Shown here in pieces: positions 21,561 to 33,424 of a stretch of DNA of 64,000 nucleotides. Source of the stretch: Vespula vulgaris (lineage: Eukaryota; Arthropoda; Insecta; Hymenoptera; Vespidae). The stretch covers positions 3,819,501 through 3,883,500 of the forward strand of contig NC_066608.1 of assembly GCF_905475345.1 (NCBI RefSeq), given 5' to 3'. How positions within the stretch are numbered: position 1 is the first letter of the stretch; the number at the start of each line of letters is the position of its first letter. Made by a program: the position numbers and the translations under genes. The notes under the pieces were generated by a model. That model was not told the origin of the DNA. It made no database searches and saw only the letters and a program-made list of their open reading frames with translations.

Positions 21561-21689
21561 ATCATTAAATTACTCTCTTTCGCTATTAAAATTAATCAGA
21601 TATGTTACGATATGGTTAGAGACTTTTACACGCTGATATGAAATACACGTTTTTGCCCACTCAGCTCAATTTTTTCTAACCGCTATCTA

Positions 21690-22960
21690 AGCACATGTCT
21701 CGGTAATTATTTTTAGAATTGCTCGTAACACTACATGCTTCACAGAGGCTACCAAAGTCCTATGTCTTAATTTACTAAGAATATATGGTCTAATTGTTTT
21801 CATTGAAACATTGCAGTAAATTTTGTCATTTTTATCGGACTACGTTGATTTTTAAAGCTATAGAGCTTTGCGCATTAGAATTATAAAAAGCTCTTTCTAT
21901 TCTCAATCATCTCTTTGCTCCGCAATGACTGTAAATTAAACGTATCCGCCGTAATATTTTCCTTACCACTAATATGCCTAATGTCGATCGTAAATTGTCC
22001 AATATAGTCTACATAGCGAAATTGATAAACACTTTTCAGATTTCTGACGAAGCCTGAATATTAATAGTTTATAATCCGTAAAAATCACAAATGTTCACCA
22101 AGAAGTATCTAAATCGTTTTACTACAATGTAAGCATAGCATATAATTCCCTATCGTAAATACTGTACTTGTACTGGGCAATTATTAAAGTTTTTGTAAAA
22201 AAAAACCGAGTGGTTATCATTAATCATTTATGTGGTGTTGCAAGATAGCACTAATCGGGACATCCGAGGCACCTATCGTAATAGACAATAACATATTATC
22301 TTCTAAATGCACAAGTAATACAGTATTCGCGAGCTTAGTTTTCATGGCAGCAAATATCGTTTCACTCAACTGGAGAATTTCCTTTCTTTTAGACCCTTCC
22401 AGGAGTTTATAATTTTTGTAACGCAGCTGCAAGAGGAATGAAGTTGCGATAAAAGCTTCTTATTGCCAAAAAGCGTCTAAATTTTTTAGTCATACGCTGT
22501 TTTGGAAACTTCATTATAGCTTCCATTTTATTCCTAATCTATTGAATCCCGTGTTTATTTATTGTATAATCGAGAAATTCGTTATTGTTTTGAAAACGAA
22601 TTCGTTTTCACTAAACAAATTTCATCGGGATAAACTACGATCCCATAGTCATTCATTCTTTCCGAGAAGTGCAGCAAGTGTACTTTTTCATTACTTGAAG
22701 CAATTATTAAATCGTCTAAATATAATTACATAAAATTTAAACCTCATGACGCATTGTCCGTAAAATACTAAAAAATTTGTGCTGCGTTTCATAAACTGAA
22801 CGGTATCCACGGGAATTCGAGAAGGCCGAATAATGTTATTACTGCGATTTTCGCGATATCAACACCATACCATGATTATGTGCTTAAATCTGTGGTGAAA
22901 AATATGTTTTTACTTGTCAACTAATATCTGCAAGAAACCCTTGATTTGTGGTATCAAATA
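21690..22960 (-). pseudogene. gypsy-type reverse transcriptase and RNase H relic
   Basis: Minus-strand pieces in pol order from high to low coordinates: IAKIAVITLFGLLEFP near 22860, NAAQIF near 22790, LYLDDLIIASSNEK at about 22715-22670 (the RT catalytic YxDD box intact), FLDYTINKHGIQ, MEAIMKFPKQRMTKKFRRFL, then the connection and RNase H region ANTVLLVHLEDNMLLSITIG followed by ASDVPISAILQHHIND. The usual Asp of the DAS motif is Gly here. Lower down YFLVNICDFYG and TLGILVVRKILRRI continue RNase H. Stops and shifts are frequent. No integrase or flanking LTR was found on the left. Confidence 0.8.
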
Positions 22961-24278
22961 TTTATTGGACACTATGCGTATGTAGCGCAGGATAATTACC
23001 ATATGATCGAAAACTTGCATTTTTCTTTGGCACGACATGTAAAGTCGATGATTAGAAGCTTTTCGATAGTCGAATGATGCCATGTTATTGAAATTATGTT
23101 TGCCGATCTGACGACAGGCATCGTATATGGAAAAATGCATTCGGAACCGGCTTCGTCTTAATGTAGTATCGAATCGCGTTTTTTTTTTTTTTTTTGATAA
23201 TTCAATCCCATAAGACGACACAAAATAATTTGGGAATATCCCAAAGTAAGAAGCAATATAAAATATACAGCCATTCGCTCGGTATTGCATCCTATAAGAT
23301 TTCGATATATCGTAAGTATTTCCGACCCAGGTCCTACCACGGTTTACTGCATCTGGAAACCTATGGGTTAACTGTGTCTAAAAGCCACGTTCCAAGATGC
23401 CTTTCCACTTTGGGAGCTTCATGCTTCTCAGCAATTCTGTTTGCTGGTGGGACTCTATCGTTTACGGAAAACTCCATCGTCCGATAGCGTCAGTTTCAGA
23501 CATCTCGGGACACGACCGCTTGTGTCTATATATCGATATTTCAAAGATCAAAACTTCAAAGTTTTCTCTATCATTCGTGTACAGAAGAGAAACATACCCC
23601 TTGTATATAATAAAAATTATATGCAGAGGGGTTCTATTAACTTCCGTGTAAAAATCCCACGATGATATTTCGATATTACAAATAGTCCGTGTTGTATCTT
23701 TAATTTTATCGACTTTATATCCGAATAATGTTAACGACATTACACTGTCTACTTAAACACGATTTCGCACAATTAATAAGTTGTAATGTGATAAAAATTT
23801 TGATCTGATAATTGCATTGTCTACGTTGACGACGATGAAATGCTATGCAAAATTATCACGTAGTCGCAGACCTAGCAATAATAATAATATTCCGTCCGTT
23901 GCGATAAGTGAATGATCGGCTGCGTATAGTTCATATGTACATTTTGTTTACTCATCCACGAATGCGAGAAGACACACAAATTTGCAGTTGTCTCTATCAA
24001 GTATGTACATCATTTTTCCGTTTGCATCGATGACAATCGATGTGCACTGTATTTGATGGACTTCTGTTTGAACCGATATCAGCATGTATCACAAGCTATG
24101 TAGATCATACCGTCGTCTATCGATCCGCTCCGTGGAATGTACGCGATATTTTTCGTGAAGGTGTTTAACTTAACTGTTGCTGTATCTCTAACAGCTTTTT
24201 TCGTACTATATTTGTAACTCGCAGAATTATTGTCGCCTCATGAGCACGATCTGTAAGGCCATTTTGTCGATCGGAGTA
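22961..24278. other. Unassigned, locally GC-richer; may be gypsy gag-pro region
   Basis: By position this should hold the N-terminal RT and protease of the gypsy relic to its left, but no such domain is clear. The 23290-23540 part is markedly less AT-rich than its surroundings and has overlapping frames on both strands (60-126 codons). A T-run lies at about 23180-23197. I see no match to other repeats in the window. Confidence 0.35.
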
Positions 24279-24858
24279 TCAATGCGGCGAAAATAAGATG
24301 CTTACCTGATGAAAAACGTTCCATTCATAGCGCAAGATCGCGTAAATGATGTAGAAAGTACGATGGAGGAAGGTGTCTTTTGATTTGGAAAGAAGAAAGA
24401 AAGCACTCACCCACTCGTGATTTTGGTTGATGTGTCTTAAGATTACGAGTGTTTGCTTACTTTTTCGCGATGGGTAATCATTTTTTAGTATTCCATTGCC
24501 GCACTTTTCACTTTTCGCCAAATAGATCGGCATTACCAAAGTAGTATTAGATGTGTGATTATGAAGTCTATTAATTCTATATAAAATCTCTAACTTTATG
24601 AATTATCTTGCATGAGGTATTTTGTCGAACTGTTAACCATTTATACATGGTTAATTTTGTGAACTTTGGAAAACGTCTCGTTTGAAATTTCATCGCCATA
24701 CCTTTCAACGCCATTATTTTTGCTAAATTTTCATTGATAGTACGTGCTGGTTTCAAAGGTTTAATTGGATCGCTTAGTGGTTTCTCATTAATAAACATTT
24801 CAAGTATTTTGTTCGCATATTTGAAGATCTCAAAACATTCTTCGTATGTAAGTTGCAA
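24279..24858 (-). other. Two minus-strand frames, possibly retroelement gag
   Basis: A 93-codon frame (24577-24858) begins MQLTYEECFEIFKYANKILE. It is followed downstream by an 86-codon frame (24279-24539) holding SEKCGNGILKNDYPSRKSK. The latter resembles a degenerate CCHC zinc knuckle (C-x2-C-G-x2-G-H-x4-C) with some ligands replaced. Lying upstream of the gypsy pol relic on the same strand, they could be its gag. The resemblance rests on one motif, so a host exon or chance is possible. Confidence 0.3.
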
Positions 24859-25249
24859 GGATTTTTCAAGAGCGTTTTTTAACAGCGAAAGAAAACATAT
24901 GAACTCATGGCTAATTTTTAAAAAATGAATAGATTATCTGTGTCATGCCGCATTGCTGGAACTGGTTGTTTCATCCGTTCTTAAGCTACATTATGAAACT
25001 GAATGTATCTAATAACTGTGGTCGGTTGATATTCCTAGCGTAAAGTAGAATTGAATTCCAAAGATAGTCGTACAACAGCGTTCACTATACCCAAGGGCGT
25101 TACGACTTCAACAGAATGTTGTTTAGTCCTTAATAGATGGAGTCGCTCGATGAGCGAGTGTGTTGTAATCGCTGTGATCGCTATTGGTGCGCGCAATTAA
25201 GAAAATATACACGTTGAAAGTTTGCGTTATAAAAACTAAAACTTTATTT
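24859..25249. other. No recognisable gene
   Basis: No conserved domain. The part at 25100-25200 is somewhat GC-richer. The minus strand near 25230-25260 has an AATAAA within ACTTAAATAAAGTTTTAG, such as occurs in LTRs, but no second copy was found to support an LTR. Confidence 0.4.
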
Positions 25250-25870
25250 AAGTACAACTCAATTTGACAAACAACAGGTTAATATAATATATTGTATAAT
25301 ATACTATTGCAGGAGTTTCCTTTTCGTAGGAATCGTATTTCAATCCACTATTCGTTAAAGTTCTGAAGGCGTAAGATTAATTGATCATGGTTTAATTTTC
25401 CTTCAGATAGTATTTTTCTTATGACATATACTGATGTGTCTGTTGTAAGTATAAAAGGCTTATTGAAATCAGGGTATTATGTACGAGTTCCTTGAGAATA
25501 TTAAAGTGACTATTGTTCATCAGTACAGTCGAAAGTTTCTTTAATTTTAAAAGTTTAGTGGAAACTGTGGAATAAATCATCTGTAATAGTCTGCTAGTCT
25601 AAGGTTTCTTAACCTTATATATTGGCATTTCTCGAACTGCTTCTAATTTTCTTGGATCAGATATTATATTCTTTGAAGAATTCGCAATTTTCAGGTTGAA
25701 ATTATAAATTAGCCTTACGGAGTCTTTTCATGAGCAACTCGAATGTCCTTTGATGTTCAGATAAAATAAAAGCGTAAATTACGATATCATCCATGTATGC
25801 GAATAATTTCTTCATTCGTAAACCTCATAAAGTTATGTCTATCAGTTTTATAAAAGTAGTGAGATACTTT
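25250..25870 (-). pseudogene. gypsy-type reverse transcriptase and RNase H relic, second copy
   Basis: From about 25865 downward the minus strand reads KYLTTFIKLIDITL and GLRMKKLFAYMDDIVIYA, with the YMDD catalytic box intact. It continues LSEHQRTFELLMKRLRKANL, DPRKLEAVREMPI, LVHNTLISISLLYLQ and YAFRTLTNSGLKYDSYEKET, which runs from the palm through the connection into RNase H of the 17.6/297 type. It is more diverged from the 21690 copy than one family would allow. It stops at 25871, where a TTAA begins the next element, so it was probably cut by that insertion. Confidence 0.75.
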
Positions 25871-26197
25871 TTAATCTGATCTTTTACGGACGCGTGTCGG
25901 TAAATAGCCGCCCAAGTCTCTTCACCCAAGTTGTAGAGCAGAGCTCGCCTTCGTCTATCATTCTGAGCGATAAGATAGGCAGCGATATAATAGACTAAAG
26001 AGTATCACGTTTGTTTTTTAAAAGAAATTAGCAATCTTTAGGGGTGAAGCTTTATCTTCCGTTTAGACTCGCTATGAGAGATAAGAGCTGAGTGAGAACG
26101 AATTTCAATCTCCCGAATCAGTCTTCTGATGGTTTCGTCTTTACGACGAACCAGGAAGCCTTTTATATATTTTATACGATATAACATTCCATGTAGG

Positions 26198-27590
26198 ATG
26201 TCTAAAGAGGATATGTTCGATAGTGATAATAGTGATAACAAATATTATCTTATAACTGAAAAGATGCAAGATGATAATGGTACTTCAGGCAGTGGAAGTG
26301 AAATTTGTACAACAAGGAATCGGTCCAAACGTTTCAATATTTCCAACAAATACATAGACAGTGATGATGAATTAAATATTGATGAAATAATACAAGCCCC
26401 AATAGTCAATGGAAGAATGTTACAAATCAAGATATCATTCCACAAAAAATATAATTTACATTGAGATCATGAAACTCTGGTCCACAGATAAGCTCAAATT
26501 ATAAGCAACCTATAGATGTTTTTAAATCATTTTTTATCGATGAAATTATCAAGAAGTTAGTTGACGAGATTAATCGCTATGCGAATAATAAAATAAAAAT
26601 AAAACATTTGTCAAACATTTGGTCCGTGTGGCATGCGTAGACTAATATTACACCAAAGGAAATGCAAGTATAATTACTAAGTATAATTCTAGACATATAA
26701 AAACAATACCACTTCCGAATTTAAAGAACTATTGGGCAATAGATAATAAATATCGGATCCTTTACTTTGCCGAAATATTTAAGAGACCGATTTTTACAAA
26801 TATTTTGAATGCTTCATACAAATGAAAATTCAGAAGGTGCGTAAAACATCAAAACGCGGATTCAAAAAATTAACAATTTTCTGGAATATATCGACAACAA
26901 ATGTAGGGGAAAAATGAAGGAATTGTTTTTTCACTACATTTCCGAGACGGAATTATCGATGGATAAATTGATTGGAAATTTCAAAGAAAGAATAAGCTTT
27001 ATTATCTACAAAACTAACGAAGTGGGGTATTCGTATATATATTCTGACAATATTGGTTACATACAAACCATTTTGTCATATTGTGGCAGTTTCACTATTG
27101 AGAAATTAATTGAATCTTATCTCTCAATAAGGGCAAGAATAGTTTTACATCTATATCAAAACTTATTAAAATCAAACTCTGGAGCTGCAGGATATCATAT
27201 TTTCACTGAGCATTATTTTACAAGTATACCCTTGACTGATGCATTGCTAAACATGAAATGCCACATAATTGGAATTATTCAAACTAATAGGAAATTTATT
27301 CTAAACGAAATGTAAACTCCAAAAGTTGCGAAAATTGAAACCGTTGCCTATAGATGCAAAGACACGTTACTATTAACTTGGAGAGATAAACGAATTATAA
27401 CAATTAGCATTTGTTCTGACTCTTTTACGAAAATTCTCAGTAAAATACGCGAAGAAGGAAGAATTAATATAATGAAGCCAAATACTGTGATAAAGTACAA
27501 TAATATATGGGTGGTGTCGACAAAGCAGACCAGTAGGAGGAAATTTATGTCAATAACTGATCATAAACTTTTAATGTAGTTTAAAAACGT
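26198..27590 (+). pseudogene. piggyBac transposase, nearly full length, inactive
   Basis: The start at 26198 opens MSKEDMFDSDNSDNKYY, an acidic N-terminus as usual in this family. Then come PIDVFKSFFIDEIIKKLVDE and INRYANN (26500-26590), RDRFLQIF and MLHTNEN near 26790, ETELSMDKLIGNFKERISFI at 26950, and YSDNIGYIQTILSYCG (first catalytic Asp kept). The second box reads IFTEHYFTSIPL, with Asp replaced by Glu. RCKDTLLLTWRDKRIITI follows. The third box reads KYNNIWVVSTKQT, where the GVD is gone. A 133-codon open stretch remains at 26914-27315. Stops and shifts occur elsewhere. Confidence 0.8.
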
Positions 27591-27599
27591 CAAGGATGC

Positions 27600-28150
27600 A
27601 AATATATGAATATTACATTTGTGATTAAAATCAGTGAAATGTGTATAACAGCAGGCTAAATTAATTCGAATGCACCATCTAGGAATCCAATTGATTTTCA
27701 TGAAACAACTTATAATGCCGTCAATACAAAAGGTAATTTAATTAATAAAATCTTGGAATTATTAGACGAATCGGTTGAGAATATAGAAGATGAGACCTAC
27801 GACGATTTCCAACAATGTACGCCAGATTAAAATGAATTAAAAGATAGGGATTCGATTATAACTGAAAAGGCATAAAAACTCTTACTACAAAAAAAGAATA
27901 ACCAAGAACCGAACAGCCAAGGAAAAACTTGATAAGGCGAATGAACTAAACATTGATATGGAAAATTCAAGATATTCTGATACATATTAACTATCTAAGT
28001 CAAACGGAAGGAAAAGTTCGTATAAATTTAGAAAGAAAAAGACTCGGTTATAAACTAGGAAACCAGATGGATTTGAAAATCGAAGAAGATGAGCGCGGTC
28101 TAATCAATAAAGCATATATAATAGAAAACAAAAAAAATCTAACCTAATAG
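27600..28150 (+). other. Coding-like tail downstream of piggyBac transposase
   Basis: This plus-strand stretch still shows long coding-like runs: NAVNTKGNLINKILELLDES continuing VENIEDETYDDFQQ near 27720-27820, and a 64-codon frame at 27953-28147 rich in Lys and Glu. It precedes the element's right TTAA. Canonical piggyBac has only a cysteine-rich tail here, and I see no cysteines. It could be a second open frame, a captured sequence, or chance in purine-rich DNA. Confidence 0.3.
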
Positions 28151-28482
28151 AGGCATCTTTTACGGACGAAATACCCGTGGATGATGAATCAAAACGACTA
28201 TTTAACTTTTTGGCTACCCATCTGTGCGATATATGCAAAGACTTTCAGAATTGATTTGATATGCACACTTCTATGAATTACTTTATAAAAGAGAAAATGT
28301 CAATTTTTCTAGAAGAAAAGTTTATTCTTTTCAAATTTAGAAAATACATAAGAGAATATATAAAATATATATAGAAGCGATAATTTAAATGTAAACGCAC
28401 AGAACCAATGTATCGGCCTGTGGCAATTTTCATAGAATTACCGAATGCCGACAGATCAGCTTGCTGGCAATCAAAGGATTAA

Positions 28483-30071
28483 TAAACATCTTTTACCATA
28501 ATTTAAGGATTTGCTCGTTAAATTAATAAAAAAAATTACATTAATATCAGTTTTTATTGTTTTAGAGTTTAGAGTTTTTTTAGTTTTCTTTTTTAATTAA
28601 TTTTAGAGGGAAGGAAAGAGAGATTTATTCTTATGTTGCAAACTGTGTGTAAAATTTTGCCAAAACTACGTGAAATATCTGCCAATTTAAAGTTTGAAAG
28701 CGTTACTATATTTGCAAGTTAAAATATTTGTGATGTACCTTAGAAGGATGTACACACATCTTGATAATTAAAGATTTCCTGAACTCTCTCACCAAAATAA
28801 TATTCATATGAAATATAAAAAAAAAAGATGTGGAGAATTATAACACCGATAAGACCAAATATCATCGATAACGTCGATAATCGTGATATTTATAATAAGT
28901 TGAGTAAATAGGACAGAGAATTTCTTTTTCTATCTCTTAATCCATTCATGTTCATCATTAATCAGACGACAAAAAATTTGGCTAAAAAAAATTATCTTTA
29001 TTTCTAGGGTTCAGAACATGTCATATCGCGTATACAATCATGGAACGCTTTGATCTTTAACATTATGTCGCATTAAAATCCGATTAGTCTACAAAGCTAA
29101 GATATATTGCTCTTAAGTCGGTAGGAGGAGGCACTGTTTAGTACAGCCTAAACCTATATCTATCTCTCTAGCCTACGTTGTTTTGCGGCTAAATTGTCAT
29201 TCTTTTATTAAGCGCCTAGAACACAGCTAGTCTTACTAGAATTCGGGTTGATATGAGTTTAACGTCCGTTTTCTTTAGGACTCCATTATTCGCCAGTTCC
29301 GTTATTGATGCTGCGCTTTATACACCTTGGACTGAGATAGTGGCCAAGGCGAAATGACTGTAAATACTCCGTGTTTTTTCTTCAGATGTGATGCTACTCT
29401 TTCGTTGTTCCAGTAATAGTTAATTTTACTCAAGTGTCATCTATTCAGATCTACCTGCTTTACGACGACTTATACATCCACAATCACTCCTATCAAGTTC
29501 GGTTTTCTCACACCGTGATTGTTATTTTGAACTCTGCTATTGTCATATAACTGCATCTCGCGACGAATGAATTTGCCTGACATTATTGCTTAAGAGTAAT
29601 ACTTATTAATTTTTAGCATATAAATGCAATTCTTTAAATTAAATTTCCTATAAAACTGTAAAATTGCGTCATTATCATCAATAAACATCGCAATAAATTT
29701 TTGCAGTAATGTCTTTTGAAAATTTCAATAACTGATTAGACTAAGAAAAGAATCTTTTTGAAATCGCATGTGCATTTTTACTTTACAGGAAGATATGCTT
29801 GTGCGTTTCTAATAATAAAAGAATTGAACTTACACAGTCGTTTTCTTCCTGGTAAGTTTTAATGGAAGGCAAAAATATATTTTCAGATCAATTTTTAAAT
29901 CTAATAGCGCTCATCCATGAATTTTGTTTTTTAATGACAATGGAAGGAATTTTTCCACAGAAGCTTTTCCACAGACCATAGTCGATATTTATATCCTGGT
30001 ACTACAGATTCAGTTCCATTGAAGTGTTTTACGGGGCAATGTTTTCCAAAACATCATTATCATTATAATTA
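28483..30071. other. No recognisable gene
   Basis: AT-rich at both sides, with a less AT-rich block at about 29100-29560 that has no match elsewhere in the window and no long frame. A short duplication AGAGTTTAGAGTTT lies near 28565 and an A-run at 28820. No structure I can name. Confidence 0.5.
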
Positions 30072-30690
30072 TACAGGGTGTTTCTGAAAGTGTGAGCATA
30101 ACTTCAGGGATACGTATATACCCTAAGATAGGAAAAAAGTTCGTATGAACATATGCCCGATTTGTTTCGAATTATAGCTGTTTTTTTTTGTGTGTAATCT
30201 GTTATTTAATAATTTTTATGGAAATTATTCAAAGTGATCACCTTTGGTTTCTAAACGTCGTATCATAGATCTTCTAACTCGTTCAAAAGTACCAGGTGAT
30301 ATTTGAGTTCTCTGACAATTTTTTTAAAAACGATATCGCAGTTCTTCAATATCGTTCTTCAATATCATTGTAAACCAAAGACTTTAAGTACGCTCATAAA
30401 TAAAAATCCAATGGATTTAGATCAGATGATCATGCTGATCAATTAATTGGCCTTGCAATTCATTTATTAGGGAATCTCTCATTTAAAAACTGTCTCGCTA
30501 ATTAATTAAAATATCGGGGTGCACCATGATGCATAAACCATATACGATTGATGACATCAAGTCATACATCTTTCAATAGTTCATGTAATTTTTCCCATAA
30601 AAATGAATTGTATGATTCGTCAGTCAATATCCCATTCAGAAAAACTGATCCGATCAAATGATCAGCAATTATTCCTGACAATAAAGTCAT
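30072..30690 (-). pseudogene. Tc1/mariner-superfamily DDE transposase end with CAGGGTGTTTC terminus
   Basis: The left end is TA plus CAGGGTGTTTCTGAAAGTG (30072-30092), a terminal type common on arthropod DDE transposons. The minus strand reads SVFLNGILTDESYN, FLWEKLHELLKD, RIWFMHHGAPRYFN, LARQFLNERFPNK, SDLNPLDFYL and YLKSLVYNDIEE. The MHDGAP box has His in place of the catalytic Asp; the third box (DLNPLD) is kept. At about 30690 the sequence passes directly into a gypsy fragment, so the N-terminal half and the other terminus are missing. Confidence 0.7.
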
Positions 30691-31150
30691 AGGTTTTCGC
30701 CAAGCGGACTTTTCCCGATGTTACCATATTCACAAATGTCCAGGGCTCTAGGGTACTCATCGACAGCATTTCTTTCGCTTTTCTATAAGATCCCTCGTGC
30801 TTCGAAGTTTTTGTGCCCAATCACTCTATGGATGAAAGTTGGACTTTCCCTTCAGAAAAAAATCCTCCTTTTGGGCGCTTTCTTGTCGTAGGCTGTAGCA
30901 TTATAGTCATGTGGAGGTGATAGACTATCATGGGTCTATCCCATTCGATGACCGACTTAACATTTATCCGGAGCACAAACTCGCTCCACCCAAAGGAAAA
31001 ACTATGGTCTAAAAACCTCCGAGAAATCGACGATACTCAGCGTAGTTCTCTCTCTTCTTTTCCTTGCTCTTTTATCCTCAGATTGGATTATACTTCTCCT
31101 TTCTTTGCATTTTCCTTCCACTCGGTCCAGAATTCATATCTCTTTCGAAA
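30690..31150 (-). mobile_element. gypsy fragment, 3' noncoding region (same family as 56440-58980)
   Basis: The reverse complement aligns with 58200-58720. Shared blocks include GGATGGAGCGAGTTTGTGCT / GGGTGGAGCGAGTTTGTGCT, ATAGNCCCATGNNAGTCTAT and GAAATGCTGTC. The region lies after pol and just before the 3' LTR in the plus-strand copy. Here it follows a gag relic directly, so pol has been deleted. Confidence 0.75.
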
Positions 31151-31249
31151 CATTTACTAGAACGAAAATTTTATCCAAAAGAATTTTTTAAAAATATATT
31201 TTCCTTTAACTTATAAATTTTCTAATTTTTTATTAATTTTCTCTAAATT

Positions 31250-31820
31250 GATCTATTGCTAATTATCCCCAAATCGCATCTATAGTTGCGTTTTTAATTT
31301 TGCAAATGTTAGTTTGGGCGGATTTCTTACTAATTCCGAAACAGAAGTACGACGCAAGACTCATCGTATTCGCTGACTCATTCCAATAATTTGCCTTAGC
31401 GATAAACTCAAAGTGTGCTAAAGACTCCTAAACAGTTCCTTTCCATCATAATTATTGGGTTTTATTAGATGACCTAATTCAATCGCTGAATTTCCCTTAT
31501 TATTTACCGCATCCTCATTTCAACCTGCATTCATCCTAGCACTTAACATACAATTAAATTGCACTAAATTTCCTATATATATTTCTCTGCGCTAAATTCA
31601 ATTCATTTGCCCCAATCGAGAAATTCCCTTTAGTCGGATCATTAATACTTATTTGGTTTGGTTCTTTTTGTGAAATACTGGGTTGATAACCTCGATAAAC
31701 AAAACGCTTGTTGTTCAGCTGTAGCTTGATCCAATAATGCTGGTATAATCATCACAAAATGTATAGTTATTGGATTTTCATCTTTTAATATCGCTGATCT
31801 TAACAATCCCTTAAAATTTG
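31250..31820 (-). pseudogene. gypsy gag relic
   Basis: Minus strand from about 31815: ILKDENPITIHFVMIIPALL, DQATAEQQAFCLSRLSTQYF, then in another frame INDPTKGNFSIGANELNLAQ. Further down come NYDGKELF and RQIIGMSQRI, and near 31310 LTFAKLKTQL ending RFGDN. The last block resembles the capsid region of gypsy-type Gag proteins (LTF-x-ELKxxLxxRFG). It has stops and at least two frame changes. With the fragment at 30690-31150 it makes a pol-deleted copy. Confidence 0.55.
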
Positions 31821-32112
31821 TCTAGAAGAAGATATTCCATGACCTATTTCTGTTCAAAAGCAAATAATATATAGTCGTGGACAAGATTAAGTAGATAGGT
31901 TTAATAATTAATAGTAAATCAATATATTAGCAAAGAATAATTTAATGAAATAAACAGGAATATCAATGAAAATAACTAATATATTAGAACATATTAATGT
32001 TATGAGAATAATAATATTAGAATAATAATGTTAGAATATAATAATGTTATGTTGATGAAAATAACACAACATTTTAGGTGAACAAAATTAAATGGATTAT
32101 ATACATATGTAC

Positions 32113-33031
32113 TCACAGAATGAACAAGTATTTAGTATTGTAGCCTCTTGCTTTAATTATCGTTTATAATTTTCGTGGTATGCTTTCCACAAGTTTCTAA
32201 AGATAATTTGGATTAATTTGTTGAAATTTTAATTGCAATTCATTTAAAAACAGTTTTATTATGGCTTTATTGGTTATGGCTTTTATTATAGTTTTATTTT
32301 TCCAATGACATTTCTAATTCCAATAAATTCCATAAATTTTCTATAGGATTATGGTCTGCACTTTGTGGTAACCATTCGAGAACTTCTATCTCACAGTCTT
32401 GTAAAAATTCTTTGATATTATTTGCAATTTTTAGAATCATTGTCCTGTTGTAGCATTTATCTTTCATCATGGATTTTCCTCTATATTTGACAATAGATAA
32501 TACATATTGCTTTTTTTAGAGCTTCATTCGATTTTATTCACACTCGTGTCCTTTTTTTCATTTAATAACTCAAATTTACTCTCATCACTCCATATCATTT
32601 TTTTCTAAAATGATAATGGCTTAACATACTTTTTCGCAAACGCTAAACATTTTTTTTTAATGCACTTTATTAATGTATGGTTTGCGCTAGCTAAACAACT
32701 TTTTAAATTTACATCTTTTAATCTTCGTCTCATAATTCTAAAAGAAATATTTAATATTAATATTTTAATAATATTTCGTGATTTTATCGATGGATTTCGT
32801 TGAATTTTTCTCACGAATTTTTCGAACGTCTATCAGTGGAACATTCCTGACCTTTATTAATTAAATTTTCGACAATATTATGTTCTAAATAGGTTTTGTA
32901 AATTTTATGCACCGTACTTTTAGAAATGTTATATATTTTTTGGCTATTTTGTGATAATTTAGTCTGTTTTATACTCCGAGACAACTAGGTTTTGGCAGTT
33001 GAATATAAAAATCTTTTCGTTTCTTCGACAT
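32113..33031 (-). pseudogene. Tc1-family transposase, full length but frameshifted
   Basis: The start is at 33029-33031 (MSKKRKDFYIQLPK). Then come a helix-turn-helix region (NYHKIAKKY), a 69-codon open stretch at 32605-32814 (IQRNPSIKSRNIIKILILNI, KKKCLAFAKKYVKPLSF), MIWSDESKFELLNEKK (first Asp kept), QQDNDSKNCK in one frame (second Asp kept) and EFLQDCEIEVLEWLPQS with HNPIENLWNLLELEM in another. The C-terminus is LVESIPRKL then IIKARGYNTKY, ending at 32113-32115. All three catalytic residues persist in different frames. A sequence like a terminus (tagtcgtggacaagattaag) lies near 31873, but no partner was found on the right. Confidence 0.8.
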
Positions 33032-33424
33032 TTTAAATTCACTTAATCTGACTTATTCGAAAGTTTAATATCCAATAAAGACTTAGTAATATCGCACATT
33101 GTGAAAGCTCAACGCTTTACCCTGAGAAAAATCACTAGCAACACCTGAGAAAAATTACTTAGCTTTGGAAACATCAGTGCTGGACTTTTAGGACTTTCTA
33201 TTATAATCTGAGGCATTAAACTGATCATTAATACGATTATTCATAGCTATGCTTTACACAGTGTCTATGGATGATCATTGTATTTAATGGGAGCAATCTG
33301 GAATGCCTTAACGCATTTACTATTGTATTAAGTGTATAGACAACCAATCAACCAAAACGTTAATTAAAAGAACAACAATTCGACAATAAAAATTTATTGA
33401 AGATAAAACGGGAAAGAATTTTAT
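33032..33424. other. No recognisable gene
   Basis: Flank between two Tc1 copies. It has a small direct duplication (GAGAAAAATCACT / GAGAAAAATTACT near 33125-33160) and nothing else I can identify. Confidence 0.45.

Larger units (their letters stand above)
25871..28482 (+). mobile_element. piggyBac-like transposon, plus orientation
   Basis: The right end is well supported: TTAA at 28479-28482, reading inward TTAATCCTTTGATTGCCAGC. The left end is tentative: TTAA at 25871-25874, followed by TCTGATCTTTTACGG, exactly where the gypsy relic stops. The length is about 2.6 kb. The terminus type is like that at 42288 (TTAATCCTTTAACTCC) and different from the families at 8583 and 18635. A transposase occupies 26198-27590, with an unusual coding-like tail behind it. 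Confidence 0.65.
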
